Part shown: positions 10,508 to 18,974 of the stretch, piece after piece
How positions within the stretch are numbered: the first letter of the stretch is position 1
Layout of the letters: every line of letters starts with the position of its first letter
Assembly (NCBI RefSeq): GCF_022370755.2
Contig: NZ_CP092364.2
Coordinates: forward strand, 6,510,001 to 6,574,000
DNA: 64,000 nt
Source: Mycolicibacterium goodii
GTDB taxonomy: Bacteria > Actinomycetota > Actinomycetes > Mycobacteriales > Mycobacteriaceae
Reading direction: 5' to 3'
Made by a program: the position numbers and the translations under genes
The notes under the pieces: generated by a model
What the model was told of the DNA's origin: nothing
Database searches by the model: none
What the model saw: only the letters and a program-made list of their open reading frames with translations

Positions 10508-11661
10508 GCCCGTCCCTGATCGACCGGGTCCGCGAACGGCTCGTCGCCGAGACCGCACCGCTGAGCCCCGACGTGGTGGCCGCGGCGATCCGCGCCGAAT
10601 CCGGCGGGCTGCTCGGGGACACCGAGGTGCTGAGCAACCTGCGTGCTCTGGACACCGAGCTGACCGGAGCCGGCATTCTCGAGCCGCTGCTGAGGGCCGA
10701 GGGCACCACCGACGTCCTCGTCACCGCGCCCGATGCGGTATGGGTCGACGCCGGTCGGGGCCTGCGCCGCACCGACGTGCGGTTCCCCGACGAGGCCGCG
10801 GTGCGACGGCTCGCCCAGCGGCTCGCGCTGCTCGCCGGGCGGCGACTCGACGAGGCCCAGCCCTGGGTCGACGGCCACCTCGGCGGATTCGGCCCGTTCA
10901 CGGTGCGCCTGCACGCCGTGCTGCCGCCGATCGCGGCGGCCGGCACGTGTCTGTCGCTGCGGGTTCTGCGACCCGCCACCCAGAACCTCGACGGCCTTGC
11001 GCGGTCGGGCACGATCGCGTCCGTCGCGCTCGACCTCCTCCAGCGCATCATCGATGCCAGGCTCGCGTACCTGATCTCAGGTGGCACGGGCGCGGGCAAG
11101 ACCACGCTGTTGTCGGCGCTGCTGGGGGCAGTTCCAGAGCGGGAACGCATCGTGTGCGTCGAGGACGCCGCCGAGCTCGCGCCGCCACACCCGCACGTCG
11201 TGCGGCTGGTGGCGCGCAACGCCAATGTCGAGGGCGTCGGTGAGATCACGATGCGTGGCCTGGTCCGCCAGGCCTTGCGGATGCGGCCGGACCGGATCGT
11301 CGTCGGCGAGGTCAGAGGGGCCGAGGTCGTCGATCTGCTCGCCGCGCTCAACACCGGCCACGACGGCGGCGCAGGCACCGTTCACGCCAACAGCCCTGCC
11401 GAGGTGCCCGCGCGGCTCGAAGCGCTCGGAGCGCTCGGCGGTCTCGACCGGTACGCCCTCAACGCCCAGGTCGCCGCAGCCGTGCAGGTTCTGCTGCACG
11501 TCGACCGTGCGCGCAGCGGGCACCGCAGGCTCAGCGAGATCGCGGTGCTCAGACGCGCCGACCGCGGCCTCGACGTTCTCACCGCGTGGCATGTCGACAG
11601 CGGATTCGGTTCCGGTATGGACCTTCTCGGCCAGACCCTGGCGCGAAGAGGCGCATCGTGA
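10504..11661 (+). CDS. tadA: Tad secretion ATPase, CpaF/TadA family (Rv3659c-like)
   Basis: A 385-residue type II/IV secretion hexameric ATPase powering assembly of Flp-type pili. The Walker A motif GGTGAGKTT is near residue 195. The Asp/Walker B region is IVCVEDAAEL and the conserved RPDRIVVGEVRG is about 262-273. The histidine box appears in NTGHDGGAGTVHANS. The N-terminal domain contains the family core TDVLVTAPDAVWVDAGRGL. The start ATG overlaps the ssd stop and its own stop overlaps the following GTG (GTGA), so the tad genes are translationally coupled. Confidence 0.93.
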   Translation: MSPSLIDRVRERLVAETAPLSPDVVAAAIRAESGGLLGDTEVLSNLRALDTELTGAGILEPLLRAEGTTDVLVTAPDAVWVDAGRGLRRTDVRFPDEAAVRRLAQRLALLAGRRLDEAQPWVDGHLGGFGPFTVRLHAVLPPIAAAGTCLSLRVLRPATQNLDGLARSGTIASVALDLLQRIIDARLAYLISGGTGAGKTTLLSALLGAVPERERIVCVEDAAELAPPHPHVVRLVARNANVEGVGEITMRGLVRQALRMRPDRIVVGEVRGAEVVDLLAALNTGHDGGAGTVHANSPAEVPARLEALGALGGLDRYALNAQVAAAVQVLLHVDRARSGHRRLSEIAVLRRADRGLDVLTAWHVDSGFGSGMDLLGQTLARRGAS

Positions 11662-12431
11662 GCGCGGCCGCGCTGGCCCTGGCCGCCGCGTTGTTGATCT
11701 GGCCGTCGCGCCAACGGCGCCTGCGCAGCGCGCGGCGGGTAGGACGCCGCAGGACGTGGTGGCCGCTGTTCGTCGTGTGCGTCGGCGCGGTCGCGTGGCT
11801 GGTACCGGTGCCGGTCGCGCTCGCGGCCGGTGTCGTCGCGGCCACCGTCGCGGTACGCCGTCGGGACCGCGCCGCCGCGCAGCGGAGCCAACACGAATCT
11901 TCAGCTCTGCAGGGTGCTTTGGATGTCCTGGTGGGTGAGTTGCGCGTCGGGGCCCATCCGGTGGACGCGTTCGGTACCGCGGCGGGCGAGTCGGGCGGAC
12001 CGGTCGCCGAGGGCATGCGCGCAGTCGCCGCGCGGGCACGTCTGGGTGCCGACGTCGCAGCCGGACTCGACGACGTCGCCCGCACGTCCGAGTTGCCCGG
12101 TCACTGGGAGCGGCTCTCGCTGTGCTGGCGACTGGCGCAGACGCACGGTCTGGCCATCGGCACGCTGATGCGGGCCGCGCACGAGGACATCGTGGAGCGG
12201 GAACGGTTTTCGGCGCGTGTACGGGCGGCCATGGCGGGTCCTCGGACCACGGCGCAGGTGTTGGCCGGGCTGCCGCTGGCCGGTATCGCACTGGGACAGG
12301 CGATCGGTGCGGCACCTGTGGCATTTCTCGTGAGACCCGGTGCCGGCACCTGGTTGCTTGTGGTCGGTGTCGTCCTGGCGTGCGCGGGGCTGCTCTGGTC
12401 GGACCGGATCCTCGCGAAGGTCACGCGATGA
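11658..12431 (+). CDS. tadB: Tad pilus inner-membrane platform protein, TadB-like (Rv3658c-like)
   Basis: A 257-residue membrane protein of the type II secretion F (GspF) family, half of the platform for pilus assembly. Hydrophobic segments lie near residues 1-17 and 34-60, with a C-terminal pair at about 195-250. The central cytoplasmic GspF domain runs from QGALDVLVGELRVGAHPVDAF to ERERFSARVRAAMAGPRTTAQ. It begins with GTG at 11658 inside the tadA stop and overlaps tadC by four bases. Shorter than proteobacterial TadB but normal for mycobacteria. Confidence 0.88.
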   Translation: MSAAALALAAALLIWPSRQRRLRSARRVGRRRTWWPLFVVCVGAVAWLVPVPVALAAGVVAATVAVRRRDRAAAQRSQHESSALQGALDVLVGELRVGAHPVDAFGTAAGESGGPVAEGMRAVAARARLGADVAAGLDDVARTSELPGHWERLSLCWRLAQTHGLAIGTLMRAAHEDIVERERFSARVRAAMAGPRTTAQVLAGLPLAGIALGQAIGAAPVAFLVRPGAGTWLLVVGVVLACAGLLWSDRILAKVTR

Positions 12432-12997
12432 GCTGGGCTGCGCTGTGTCTTGCGGGTGCACTCCTGATCGCACCCGCTCGCACTCGTACCAACGCCTTGC
12501 GGTCATGGTCGTCGGGGCACCGTCAACGAGCGACGGGGACCGACGATCCGCTCGCGGCCGCTTCGACTTTCGACCTGTTCGCCGCCTGCCTCACCGCCGG
12601 GATGGCCGTCTCGACCGCCGCCGCTGCGGCCGCGCACACCGCACCGCGGCCGCTGGCGCAGGTTCTCACCCGAGCCTCGGATCTGTTGGCCCTTGGTGCC
12701 GACCCGGTCATCGCTTGGTCCAACGACGTTGAGACACATGACAAGAACGTGGATGCACTGCTGCGGATGGCGCGGCGGTCCGCAGCCTCGGGCACTGCCC
12801 TGGCGCACGGGGTCGCCGAGCTGGCGACACAGTCGCGCCATGACGTGGCGGCCGCGGCCGATGCGGCCGCCGAACGCGCGGGCGTGCTCGTCGCCGGGCC
12901 GCTCGGCCTGTGCTACCTGCCCGCATTCGTGTGTCTCGGGATCGTGCCGGTGGTCGTCGGGCTTGCCGGTGATGTGCTCGGGGCGGGTTTGTTGTGA
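12428..12997 (+). CDS. tadC: Tad pilus inner-membrane platform protein, TadC-like (Rv3657c-like)
   Basis: A 189-residue, truncated-looking GspF-family protein. It keeps an N-terminal hydrophobic segment, the domain DLFAACLTAGMAVSTAAAAAAH, the conserved SGTALAHGVAEL element and a long C-terminal hydrophobic hairpin (VLVAGPLGLCYLPAFVCLGIVPVVVGL). The ATG at 12428 overlaps the tadB stop (ATGA). Together with TadB it should form the membrane base of the pilus machine. The short length matches the mycobacterial Rv3657c type, so I do not read it as broken. Confidence 0.85.
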   Translation: MSWAALCLAGALLIAPARTRTNALRSWSSGHRQRATGTDDPLAAASTFDLFAACLTAGMAVSTAAAAAAHTAPRPLAQVLTRASDLLALGADPVIAWSNDVETHDKNVDALLRMARRSAASGTALAHGVAELATQSRHDVAAAADAAAERAGVLVAGPLGLCYLPAFVCLGIVPVVVGLAGDVLGAGLL

Positions 12998-13021
12998 GGT
13001 TCACGGAAAGGAAAATCGAAG

Positions 13022-13222
13022 ATGGGCAATGTGTTTCAACGTATCCAGGCACGGATGACACTGCTCGCGGTCGACGACTCAGGCATGTCGACCGTCGAAT
13101 ACGCTCTCGGCACCATTGCCGCGGCGGCGTTCGGTGCGATCCTGTACACGGTCGTGACGGGCGATTCGGTGGTGAGCGCGTTGAGCAACATCATCAGCCG
13201 GGCACTCAACACCAGCGTGTAG
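13022..13222 (+). CDS. flp: Flp-type pilin precursor (Rv3656c-like)
   Basis: A 66-residue pilin. A short leader ends at DDSG, followed by MSTVEYALGTIAAAAFGAILYTVV. This is the classic class IV-b pilin pattern: glycine before the cut, glutamate at position +5 of the mature protein, tyrosine next to it, then a hydrophobic stalk. Cleavage after Gly (about residue 21) by a prepilin peptidase gives a mature pilin of about 45 residues. The ATG at 13022 is preceded by GGAAAGGAAA. A 24-bp gap separates it from tadC. Confidence 0.9.
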   Translation: MGNVFQRIQARMTLLAVDDSGMSTVEYALGTIAAAAFGAILYTVVTGDSVVSALSNIISRALNTSV

Positions 13223-13545
13223 GGCTCGATGATCGGGGTGCGGTCACCGTCGAGGCCGCGTTCGCGATCGCGGCGCTCGTGGCCGTACTGGTGTTGTGCG
13301 CCGGTGGGCTCAGCGCGCTCTCGATGCAGGTGCGCTGCGTCGACGCCGCACGTGAGGCAGCCCGGTTGGCGGCGCGTGGCGACGGGTCCGCCACGGAGGC
13401 GGCCCGGCGAATCGCGCCGCGCGGGGCGCTTGTCGAGGTCCGCGGAGACGGTGCGTTCTACGTGGCGAGGGTCAGCGTCGATGCTCCGTTGCCCGGGCTC
13501 ACCCTTGCGGCCGAGGCGGCGTCGGCCCGGGAACCCGGCATGTGA
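13219..13545 (+). CDS. tadE: TadE-like minor pilin/pseudopilin (Rv3655c-like), start codon unclear
   Basis: About 105 residues read from the end of flp: DDRGAVTVEAAFAIAALVAVLVL is a TadE-type N terminus with prepilin-like Gly/Glu spacing and a membrane stalk. A conserved exported domain follows (QVRCVDAAREAARLAARGD). Oddly, I find no ATG, GTG or TTG in this frame between the last in-frame start at 12994 (inside tadC/flp) and the conserved DDRG motif. An ATG at 13229 lies in the frame one base ahead and could enter this frame by a -1 slip on GGGG (13235-13238). The coordinates mark the conserved reading frame, not a proven start. Confidence 0.7.
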   Translation, partial: VGLDDRGAVTVEAAFAIAALVAVLVLCAGGLSALSMQVRCVDAAREAARLAARGDGSATEAARRIAPRGALVEVRGDGAFYVARVSVDAPLPGLTLAAEAASAREPGM

Positions 13546-13882
13546 CGATCGCGGATCGGCCAGTGTCATCGCCGTCGCGATGATCGCCGTATTACTCGTT
13601 CTCACGGGCGGTTTCGGCTATCTCGGGTCGGCAGTGGTGGCGCGGCACCGGGCGCAGGCGGCCGCAGATCTGGCCGCCCTGGCGGGCGCGGGCATCGTGG
13701 CGGCCGGTCCAGAAGCAGCATGCGAACACGCCGCGCAGCTCGCCCGGCGGATGGGCGGCGGCGTCACGTCATGTCTGGTGGAGGATCTCGACGTGGTACT
13801 CACCGTGGAGATCGCGGTCGCTCTGGGGCATTGGGATGTCGGGCCCGCCCGGGCATCCGCGCGCGCCGGGCCGGTGCGGTGA
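13544..13882 (+). CDS. TadE/TadG-like small exported pilus-locus protein (Rv3654c-like), start unclear
   Basis: About 113 residues: a second DDRG motif (DDRGSASVIAVAMIAVLLVL) starts a membrane stalk, then RHRAQAAADLAALAGA, typical of TadE/G-like and Rv3654c proteins. As with tadE, no convincing start codon sits in frame just before DDRG. The junction reads ATG-TGA-C, so a +1 slip at the tadE stop would fuse the two proteins. In-frame starts further upstream (including the ATG at 13229) are antiphase to tadE. It ends the operon. The frame is real by homology to the locus; the start is unresolved. Confidence 0.65.
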   Translation, partial: DDRGSASVIAVAMIAVLLVLTGGFGYLGSAVVARHRAQAAADLAALAGAGIVAAGPEAACEHAAQLARRMGGGVTSCLVEDLDVVLTVEIAVALGHWDVGPARASARAGPVR

Positions 13883-14105
13883 GCACACCTCGCGGTAGGA
13901 GGCCATCACGTTGGTGACACCCGCCGCAAGCTGAGTTGCGGGCGCGGCCGACCAGCAAGGGGGCCGTGAGGCGATGGTAGCTGTCGTGGATGTTCCAGAC
14001 CTCAGGGGCTTGTGCGCGCCGCTCCTGTGAGGCCCAGATGCGGGCGCAGAGGAACTTCTCGGCGAGAATCCGGTTGTGGGGCTGCACTTTTCGCTGTTCC
14101 TGAGC
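13883..14105 (-). pseudogene. Remnant of an IS481-type transposase/integrase C terminus
   Basis: On the minus strand, KVQPHNRILAEKFLCARIW followed by ERRAQAPEVWNIHDSYHRL matches by memory the end of IS481/IS3-type integrases. In these, KVERYNRILAEEFLYAR and WNVHYNYHRPH are typical. Near 13935-13955 the frame must shift to continue as ATQLAAGVTNVMASYREVC, another typical ending. So this is a frameshifted C-terminal fragment with no inverted repeats or N-terminal part seen. It abuts the end of the tad operon exactly, suggesting an old insertion that decayed there. The next 200 bp (to 14312) show nothing recognisable. Confidence 0.65.
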
Positions 14106-14312
14106 CTGCGGGAACCCGATCGCGGCGAGGCCTTCTCATCTGAAGTGTCTCGGTGTACCGGAAAAGGCCATGGCCATCGATGGCGGAATGGATACGGCAG
14201 GGAACCTGGTTACTGTCGTCGTCGGGATCGTTGATTCTGCGACGGTTCAGCCCGAGTGGGATGTCACCCGGGTGACGGTGCGGCGACTGGTCTGGGCGAC
14301 GTGCGCATTGAG

Positions 14313-14693
14313 TCACTCAGGGCGGCCGCCGTTGTAGCTCCATCCGGGCTTCCCGCCTGCTGCGTTGGAGGTGGTGGTCGTACCGATGATGAGGAACCGG
14401 ACTTCGTCTTCGGCTACGGGGCAGTGCTCGACGCCTCGGGGAACGACGAAAAGGTCGCCGGGGTTGAGTATGACGTCGCGGTCGCGGAGCTGGACTGTGA
14501 GCGTGCCGTCGATGAGCAGAAAAGTCTCGTTTTGGTCATCGTGGGAGTGCCATCGCGTTGCCCCAATCCCTTTGGCGACTTTGAAGAGGCTGCCGTTGGC
14601 CTCGGCCACCATTCGCTGGGACCAGAACTCTGTCCACCCCGTCGGCATACCGCCGACAATTCGGCGCCACGCGGTCGGTTGACGGTGAAACAC
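14313..14693 (-). CDS. Small cupin-domain protein
   Basis: A 126-residue single-cupin protein, probably cytosolic. The first cupin motif is WHSHDDQNETFLLIDG (two histidines and a glutamate as metal ligands). The second is NPGDLFVVPRGVEHCP with the third histidine. The GTG at 14693 is used as start; an internal ATG at 14648 would give a shorter N terminus and is also plausible. It stands alone between the IS remnant and the Rv3651-like gene. The substrate cannot be told from the sequence. Confidence 0.82.
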   Translation of the reverse strand: MFHRQPTAWRRIVGGMPTGWTEFWSQRMVAEANGSLFKVAKGIGATRWHSHDDQNETFLLIDGTLTVQLRDRDVILNPGDLFVVPRGVEHCPVAEDEVRFLIIGTTTTSNAAGGKPGWSYNGGRPE

Positions 14694-14733
14694 ACCCGCG
14701 CGATTGATCGCCCAACAGCGCAGGCCGCGACAC

Positions 14734-15750
14734 TCAGCCCAGACCCGCGTCGGCGATTTCGGCGTCGGTGGGTACCCGCAGGGCGAGCAGTCCCGCGTAC
14801 GTGTCGGGTTCGAGTTCGACGCGGTTGATCGTCACGTGTACGGGCTGCCAGCCGCCGCCGGTGGTGCGCATCCGCAGCACGGCCGTGGTGAAGCCGGTGG
14901 CGAACTCCGCCGCCATGCGCTCCATGTGGGCGGCGTCGTCGGGGTGGATACGGGACGCACTGCCGTCATGGCTGCGCCAGTCGATGAACGGCGCCGGCTC
15001 GTCGAGCCACTTCAACAGCTTCCAGTGGTTGAGGTCGACAAGCGCGCGATAAACGTCCGGCCGGGCCAGACCGTCGAGGATGCGCTGGGCGAGGTCGTCG
15101 GCCGGGACCTCGGTGGTGTCGCGTTCGCTGCGCCAGTTCATCGCGCGGCAGATCATCCGGTCGCGCCCGTCGGTGCCCGGTTCGACGGACGTGCGGGCCA
15201 CGAAACCCACGGTGATGGGCTCGCCGCGGAAGTCCGTCACATCCCACGTGGTGCAAATCGTGGTGCCCGGCCTCGGATTGATCGCGAGCGAGAGCACCTT
15301 CGCCTCGCTCGGATTGAGATCGCGGGTGGGCAGGTCATCGGCAAAGGTGCGGCCCTCGGTGAACTCTGCGTCGGGATCCATGCCGCTGTTGCGAATGGAT
15401 TCAGGAGTATCGGTCGCGACGCCGGTGGTGAGATCCCAGACCAGCGCCCCCGGAATCAGTCGTTCCGGGGGTTCGGCGTGCGCTGGGCCGACCCAAACAT
15501 GCACGCCATGAATGCAACCGTCCGTCATCCGCACCACTTCGGTGCGGATTACGCGCTTGGTCTTCGGGGTGATGCTGCTGAGGCCCTGGCCGGCGTGAAC
15601 CGTTTCACCGATGGCGCTTTGGATCGCCATCAGGTTCGGGTTGCGGCGCAGAAACACACTGATCGGAATCAAATTCTTGGTTTGAGAGCCTCGCGCCACC
15701 ACGGCGGGCTCGCTACCGAGTGTCTCCACGAGCAGCCAGTCGTGGGTCAT
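14734..15750 (-). CDS. Conserved PAS/GAF-like protein (Rv3651-like)
   Basis: A 338-residue protein from the ATG at 15750 (MTHDWLLVETLGSEPAVVA), without signal or membrane segments. Position between the tad operon and the helicase gene matches Rv3651, whose crystal structure, as I recall it, shows PAS-like sensory folds. The C-terminal half (FIDWRSHDGSASRIHPDDAAHMERMAAEF) resembles a PAS domain and its PAC-like extension. No output domain is present. The role is unknown; a ligand-binding or partner-binding sensor is the reasonable reading. Confidence 0.78.
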   Translation of the reverse strand: MTHDWLLVETLGSEPAVVARGSQTKNLIPISVFLRRNPNLMAIQSAIGETVHAGQGLSSITPKTKRVIRTEVVRMTDGCIHGVHVWVGPAHAEPPERLIPGALVWDLTTGVATDTPESIRNSGMDPDAEFTEGRTFADDLPTRDLNPSEAKVLSLAINPRPGTTICTTWDVTDFRGEPITVGFVARTSVEPGTDGRDRMICRAMNWRSERDTTEVPADDLAQRILDGLARPDVYRALVDLNHWKLLKWLDEPAPFIDWRSHDGSASRIHPDDAAHMERMAAEFATGFTTAVLRMRTTGGGWQPVHVTINRVELEPDTYAGLLALRVPTDAEIADAGLG

Positions 15751-16032
15751 ACCACCCATTCTACCGGGCCTGATCTTGGTCATTGCGGACGATCTCGGGC
15801 ACGGAATCCGCACCTGCGGGGCGCTCGATCCGGTAGTGCGGGGCGTACGGGTTGCGAATGCAACGGTGTTGACGTAATTTGCGTCCTGCACCCGGCCTCC
15901 GGGATAGGGAGCGGATCGAGTTGTCCGACCGTTCGCCGCAACGTTTGTGTGTTCGGCGCGCCCGAAGGTTTGGTGGACCGCGTCGTCGGCCGTCGAGGGG
16001 TCGGTCGTCAACGCGGGCCCGGGGGTGAACCG

Positions 16033-18372
16033 CTACTTCGCCAGCGCGCCGAGCACCAAGCGAAGCACCCGCACCGCCCCGGTCTTGTCGAGTGGATCGT
16101 TGCCGTTGCCACACTTGGGTGACTGCACGCACGAGGGGCATCCGCTCGGACACTCGCAGGCTTCGATCGCCGCGGCTGTCGCGCCCCACCATGTCCGCAA
16201 CTGGCGGTACCCGCGATCGGCGAAACCCGCCCCGCCCGGGTACCCGTCGTAGACGAAGATCGACGGCAGTCCGTCGACCGGGCCCACGGCGGTGGACACC
16301 CCGCCGATGTCGCCCCGGTCGCAACTGGCGACCAGCGGGAGCAGGCCGATCGCGGCATGCTCGGCCGCGTGCAGCGCCCCGGGTACCGCGAGCGCCTCGA
16401 TCCCGTTGTCCTGCAATGCCTCCGGTGTGATCGTGCACATCACGGCCATGGTGTCCAGGGTGCGCGGGGGCATGTCCAACTCGACGAAATCGATGACCTC
16501 ACCGTCCATCCGGCGGCGCAGATAGCCGACGACGGTGTTGGTCACCGACACCGGCACCAGCCCGACGGTCACCGGCCCGTAGGTGACGCGCTCGCCGAGT
16601 CCGGTCACCGAGATGTCGGTCAGTTCCCTGGCGAAGGTCGTGTACCCCGGATCCTCGGCGTGCACGAACGCGATGCCGTCCTCGAAGTCGAGGGAGTCGA
16701 CCAGGTAGCTCTCGCCCTGGTGTAGATACACCGCGCCCGGATGTACCGACGAGGCGGCCTGGCCCGCACCGGCGCTGCCCAGCATGCGTCCGGTGCCGGC
16801 CTCCAGGATGGCGATCTGCCCGCCCGTCGAGCCCCGGATGTCCACGGCTGGGTGCGGGTCGACACCGGGCGCGGGGAAGTATCCGGTCGGACGCTTGCGC
16901 AGCAACCCGTCGTCGACGAGCCGCTGGGCGACCGCCTCGGCGTTCCACATGCGCACCTCGGCCTCGGTGAGCGGCAGTTCGGCTGCCGCGCACAGCAGTT
17001 GCGGGCCCAGGACGTGCGGGTTGGTGGGGTCGATGACGACGCGTTCGATCGGCTTGTCCAGCAGCGCGGCGGGATGGTGCACGAGGTAGGTGTCCAACGG
17101 GTCGTCGCGCGCGATCAGCACCACCAACGCGCCCTGCCCGCGCCGGCCCGAACGGCCGGCCTGCTGCCAGAACGACGCGACCGTGCCGGGGAAGCCCGCC
17201 ATGACCACGGCGTCGAGCCCCGCGATGTCGATGCCCAACTCGAGTGCATTGGTGGTCGCCAGCCCCCGCAGCCGCCCGTCGGTGAGCGCATGTTCGAGTT
17301 CGCGACGATCCTCGGCGAGGTACCCGGCGCGGTAGGAGGCGACCTGTTCGACGAGATCGGGTGCCCTCTCGGCCAATCGGGCGCGCGCCCCCAGCGCGGT
17401 GAGTTCGGCACCGCGACGGGACCGCACGAACGTCAGCGTGCGCGCCCCCTCGGCGACCAGGTCGGCCATCACCCGGCCCGCCTCTGAACCGGCCGAACGC
17501 CGTACCGGGGCGCCGTTCTCACCGGCAAGGTCGGGCAGCAGGGCGGGTTCCCACAGTGCGATGGTGCGCGCGCCCTGCGGTGAACCGTCCTCGGTCACCT
17601 CGACGACGGTCTGGCCGATCAGCTCGGCGGCGGTCTCGGCGGGGGAGGAGGTGGTGGCGCTCGCGAAGATCACCGTCGGGCTCAAAGTGTCGGCCCCGTT
17701 TGCCGAGTACCGTTCGCACAGCCGCAACAGCCGGCGCAGCACCATCGCCACGTTGGAACCGAAAATGCCGCGGTAGTAGTGGCATTCGTCGACCACGATG
17801 TACCGCAGGTTGCGCAGGAACACCGCCCAGCGGGAGTGGTTACGCAACAGCGACAGATGGATCATGTCGGGGTTCGAGAAGATCCATCGGGACCGTTCCC
17901 TGGCGAAGCGGCGTACCTCGGTCGCGCTGTCCCCGTCGTAGGGGGCGGGCGCGACATCGCGTAGGGCGGGGACGCTTTCGGTGAGCGCGTGCGCCGTGCG
18001 CAGCTGATCGTGCCCGAGCGCCTTGGTCGGTGACAGGTACAGCACCCGGGCCCGAGGATCGTCGGCAAGCGCCGACAGGATCGGAAGCTGGTAGGCCAGG
18101 GACTTGCCCGAGGCGGTGCCGGTCGAGATCACCACGTGCCTGCCGTCGTGTGCCAACTGTGCGGCGGTCAGCTGATGCGACCACGGTGCGGTGATGCCCC
18201 GATCATGCAACGCGCGCACCACATCTGGGTGAGCCCACTCCGGCCACGGAACGGGTTTGCCCGCCCGGGGCGCCAAATCCGCAACGTGGCGTAGCGGATT
18301 TTCGTCGCCGGGGGTGCCGTCAACTGCGGAAACGAGCAGCTCACGGCCGAAATTCAGCCCCCGATCCGACAC
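16033..18372 (-). CDS. DEAD/DEAH-box helicase with DUF1998 zinc domain (Rv3649-like, MrfA/Hrq1-type)
   Basis: A 779-residue SF2 helicase. Walker A STGTASGKS at residues 83-91, DECHY box (motif II), FASATT (motif III) and the C-terminal helicase motif QQAGRSGRRGQGALVVL are all present. The C-terminal DUF1998/MZB domain has a cysteine cluster CECPSGCPSCVQSPKCGNGN that should bind zinc. Bacterial MrfA of this type unwinds DNA in mitomycin-lesion repair, so a repair role is likely. No partner nuclease lies next to it. Divergent from cspA. Confidence 0.92.
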   Translation of the reverse strand: MSDRGLNFGRELLVSAVDGTPGDENPLRHVADLAPRAGKPVPWPEWAHPDVVRALHDRGITAPWSHQLTAAQLAHDGRHVVISTGTASGKSLAYQLPILSALADDPRARVLYLSPTKALGHDQLRTAHALTESVPALRDVAPAPYDGDSATEVRRFARERSRWIFSNPDMIHLSLLRNHSRWAVFLRNLRYIVVDECHYYRGIFGSNVAMVLRRLLRLCERYSANGADTLSPTVIFASATTSSPAETAAELIGQTVVEVTEDGSPQGARTIALWEPALLPDLAGENGAPVRRSAGSEAGRVMADLVAEGARTLTFVRSRRGAELTALGARARLAERAPDLVEQVASYRAGYLAEDRRELEHALTDGRLRGLATTNALELGIDIAGLDAVVMAGFPGTVASFWQQAGRSGRRGQGALVVLIARDDPLDTYLVHHPAALLDKPIERVVIDPTNPHVLGPQLLCAAAELPLTEAEVRMWNAEAVAQRLVDDGLLRKRPTGYFPAPGVDPHPAVDIRGSTGGQIAILEAGTGRMLGSAGAGQAASSVHPGAVYLHQGESYLVDSLDFEDGIAFVHAEDPGYTTFARELTDISVTGLGERVTYGPVTVGLVPVSVTNTVVGYLRRRMDGEVIDFVELDMPPRTLDTMAVMCTITPEALQDNGIEALAVPGALHAAEHAAIGLLPLVASCDRGDIGGVSTAVGPVDGLPSIFVYDGYPGGAGFADRGYRQLRTWWGATAAAIEACECPSGCPSCVQSPKCGNGNDPLDKTGAVRVLRLVLGALAK

Positions 18373-18673
18373 GTCCGGACCTCCTGTCGTCTCTCGCGTT
18401 GCGGTCGTGCCGCCTCATGACATGAATTCTTCACCAGCCAACCGCGCGACAAGACTGTCGCACTCGGCCCGAACATGATTGACTGATCACGGTCGCAGCT
18501 TCTGTGTTCGTGTCTTTGCACTCGCAGGATCGTCGTTGCGATCGCGGTTCCTGCGAGGGTTGTAGGTCGGGTCAAGTTCCGACGACTCCACGAAGGTATG
18601 GCGGTCGGAACGGGCCCGGTACGCCGGAAGTCGGTGGACCGCACCCGGTAAGAAGAGAAGGAAATATCGAGAA
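18373..18673. promoter_or_regulatory. cspA upstream/leader region
   Basis: A 301-bp gap between the divergent helicase and cspA. A weak -35 TTGCGA (18536-18541) with a TTGTAG -10 18 bp later is possible, giving a leader of about 100 nt. A hairpin CGCAGGA/TCCTGCG (18523-18555) overlaps it. The ribosome site GAGAAGGAAA precedes the ATG. Long structured leaders are usual for cold-shock genes; the exact start is not visible. Confidence 0.35.
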
Positions 18674-18877
18674 ATGCCACAGGGAACTGTGAAGTGGTTC
18701 AACGCGGAGAAGGGCTTCGGCTTCATTGCCCCCGAGGACGGCTCCGCTGACGTGTTTGTCCACTACACGGAAATCCAGGGCAGCGGCTTCCGCACCCTGG
18801 AGGAAAACCAGAAGGTTGAGTTCGAGGTCGGCCAGAGCCCCAAGGGGCCCCAGGCCACGGGTGTCCGGACCATCTGA
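18674..18877 (+). CDS. cspA: Cold-shock protein CspA
   Basis: A 67-residue single OB-fold nucleic-acid chaperone. RNP1 (KGFGFIAP) and RNP2 (DVFVHY) motifs are intact, following the family N terminus [11 protein letters not shown]. It should bind single-stranded RNA/DNA and melt mRNA structure. Monocistronic: strong ribosome site upstream, intrinsic terminator 20 bp downstream. Corresponds to Rv3648c by sequence and position. Confidence 0.97.
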   Translation: MPQGTVKWFNAEKGFGFIAPEDGSADVFVHYTEIQGSGFRTLEENQKVEFEVGQSPKGPQATGVRTI

Positions 18878-18897
18878 GCGAGACAAACCTGACAGCG

Positions 18898-18945
18898 CAC
18901 CCCCGCGACACGTCCCACCGGACACCGCGGGGGTGTTCTCGTTTT
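18898..18945 (+). terminator. Intrinsic terminator of cspA
   Basis: Perfect 10-bp stem CACCCCCGCG (18898-18907) with CGCGGGGGTG (18926-18935), directly followed by TTCTCGTTTT. One of the few clear rho-independent terminators in the window, fitting a highly expressed short gene. Confidence 0.85.
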
Positions 18946-18974
18946 CGAGAGCGTCGCTGGCTTAGTGTCGATCC

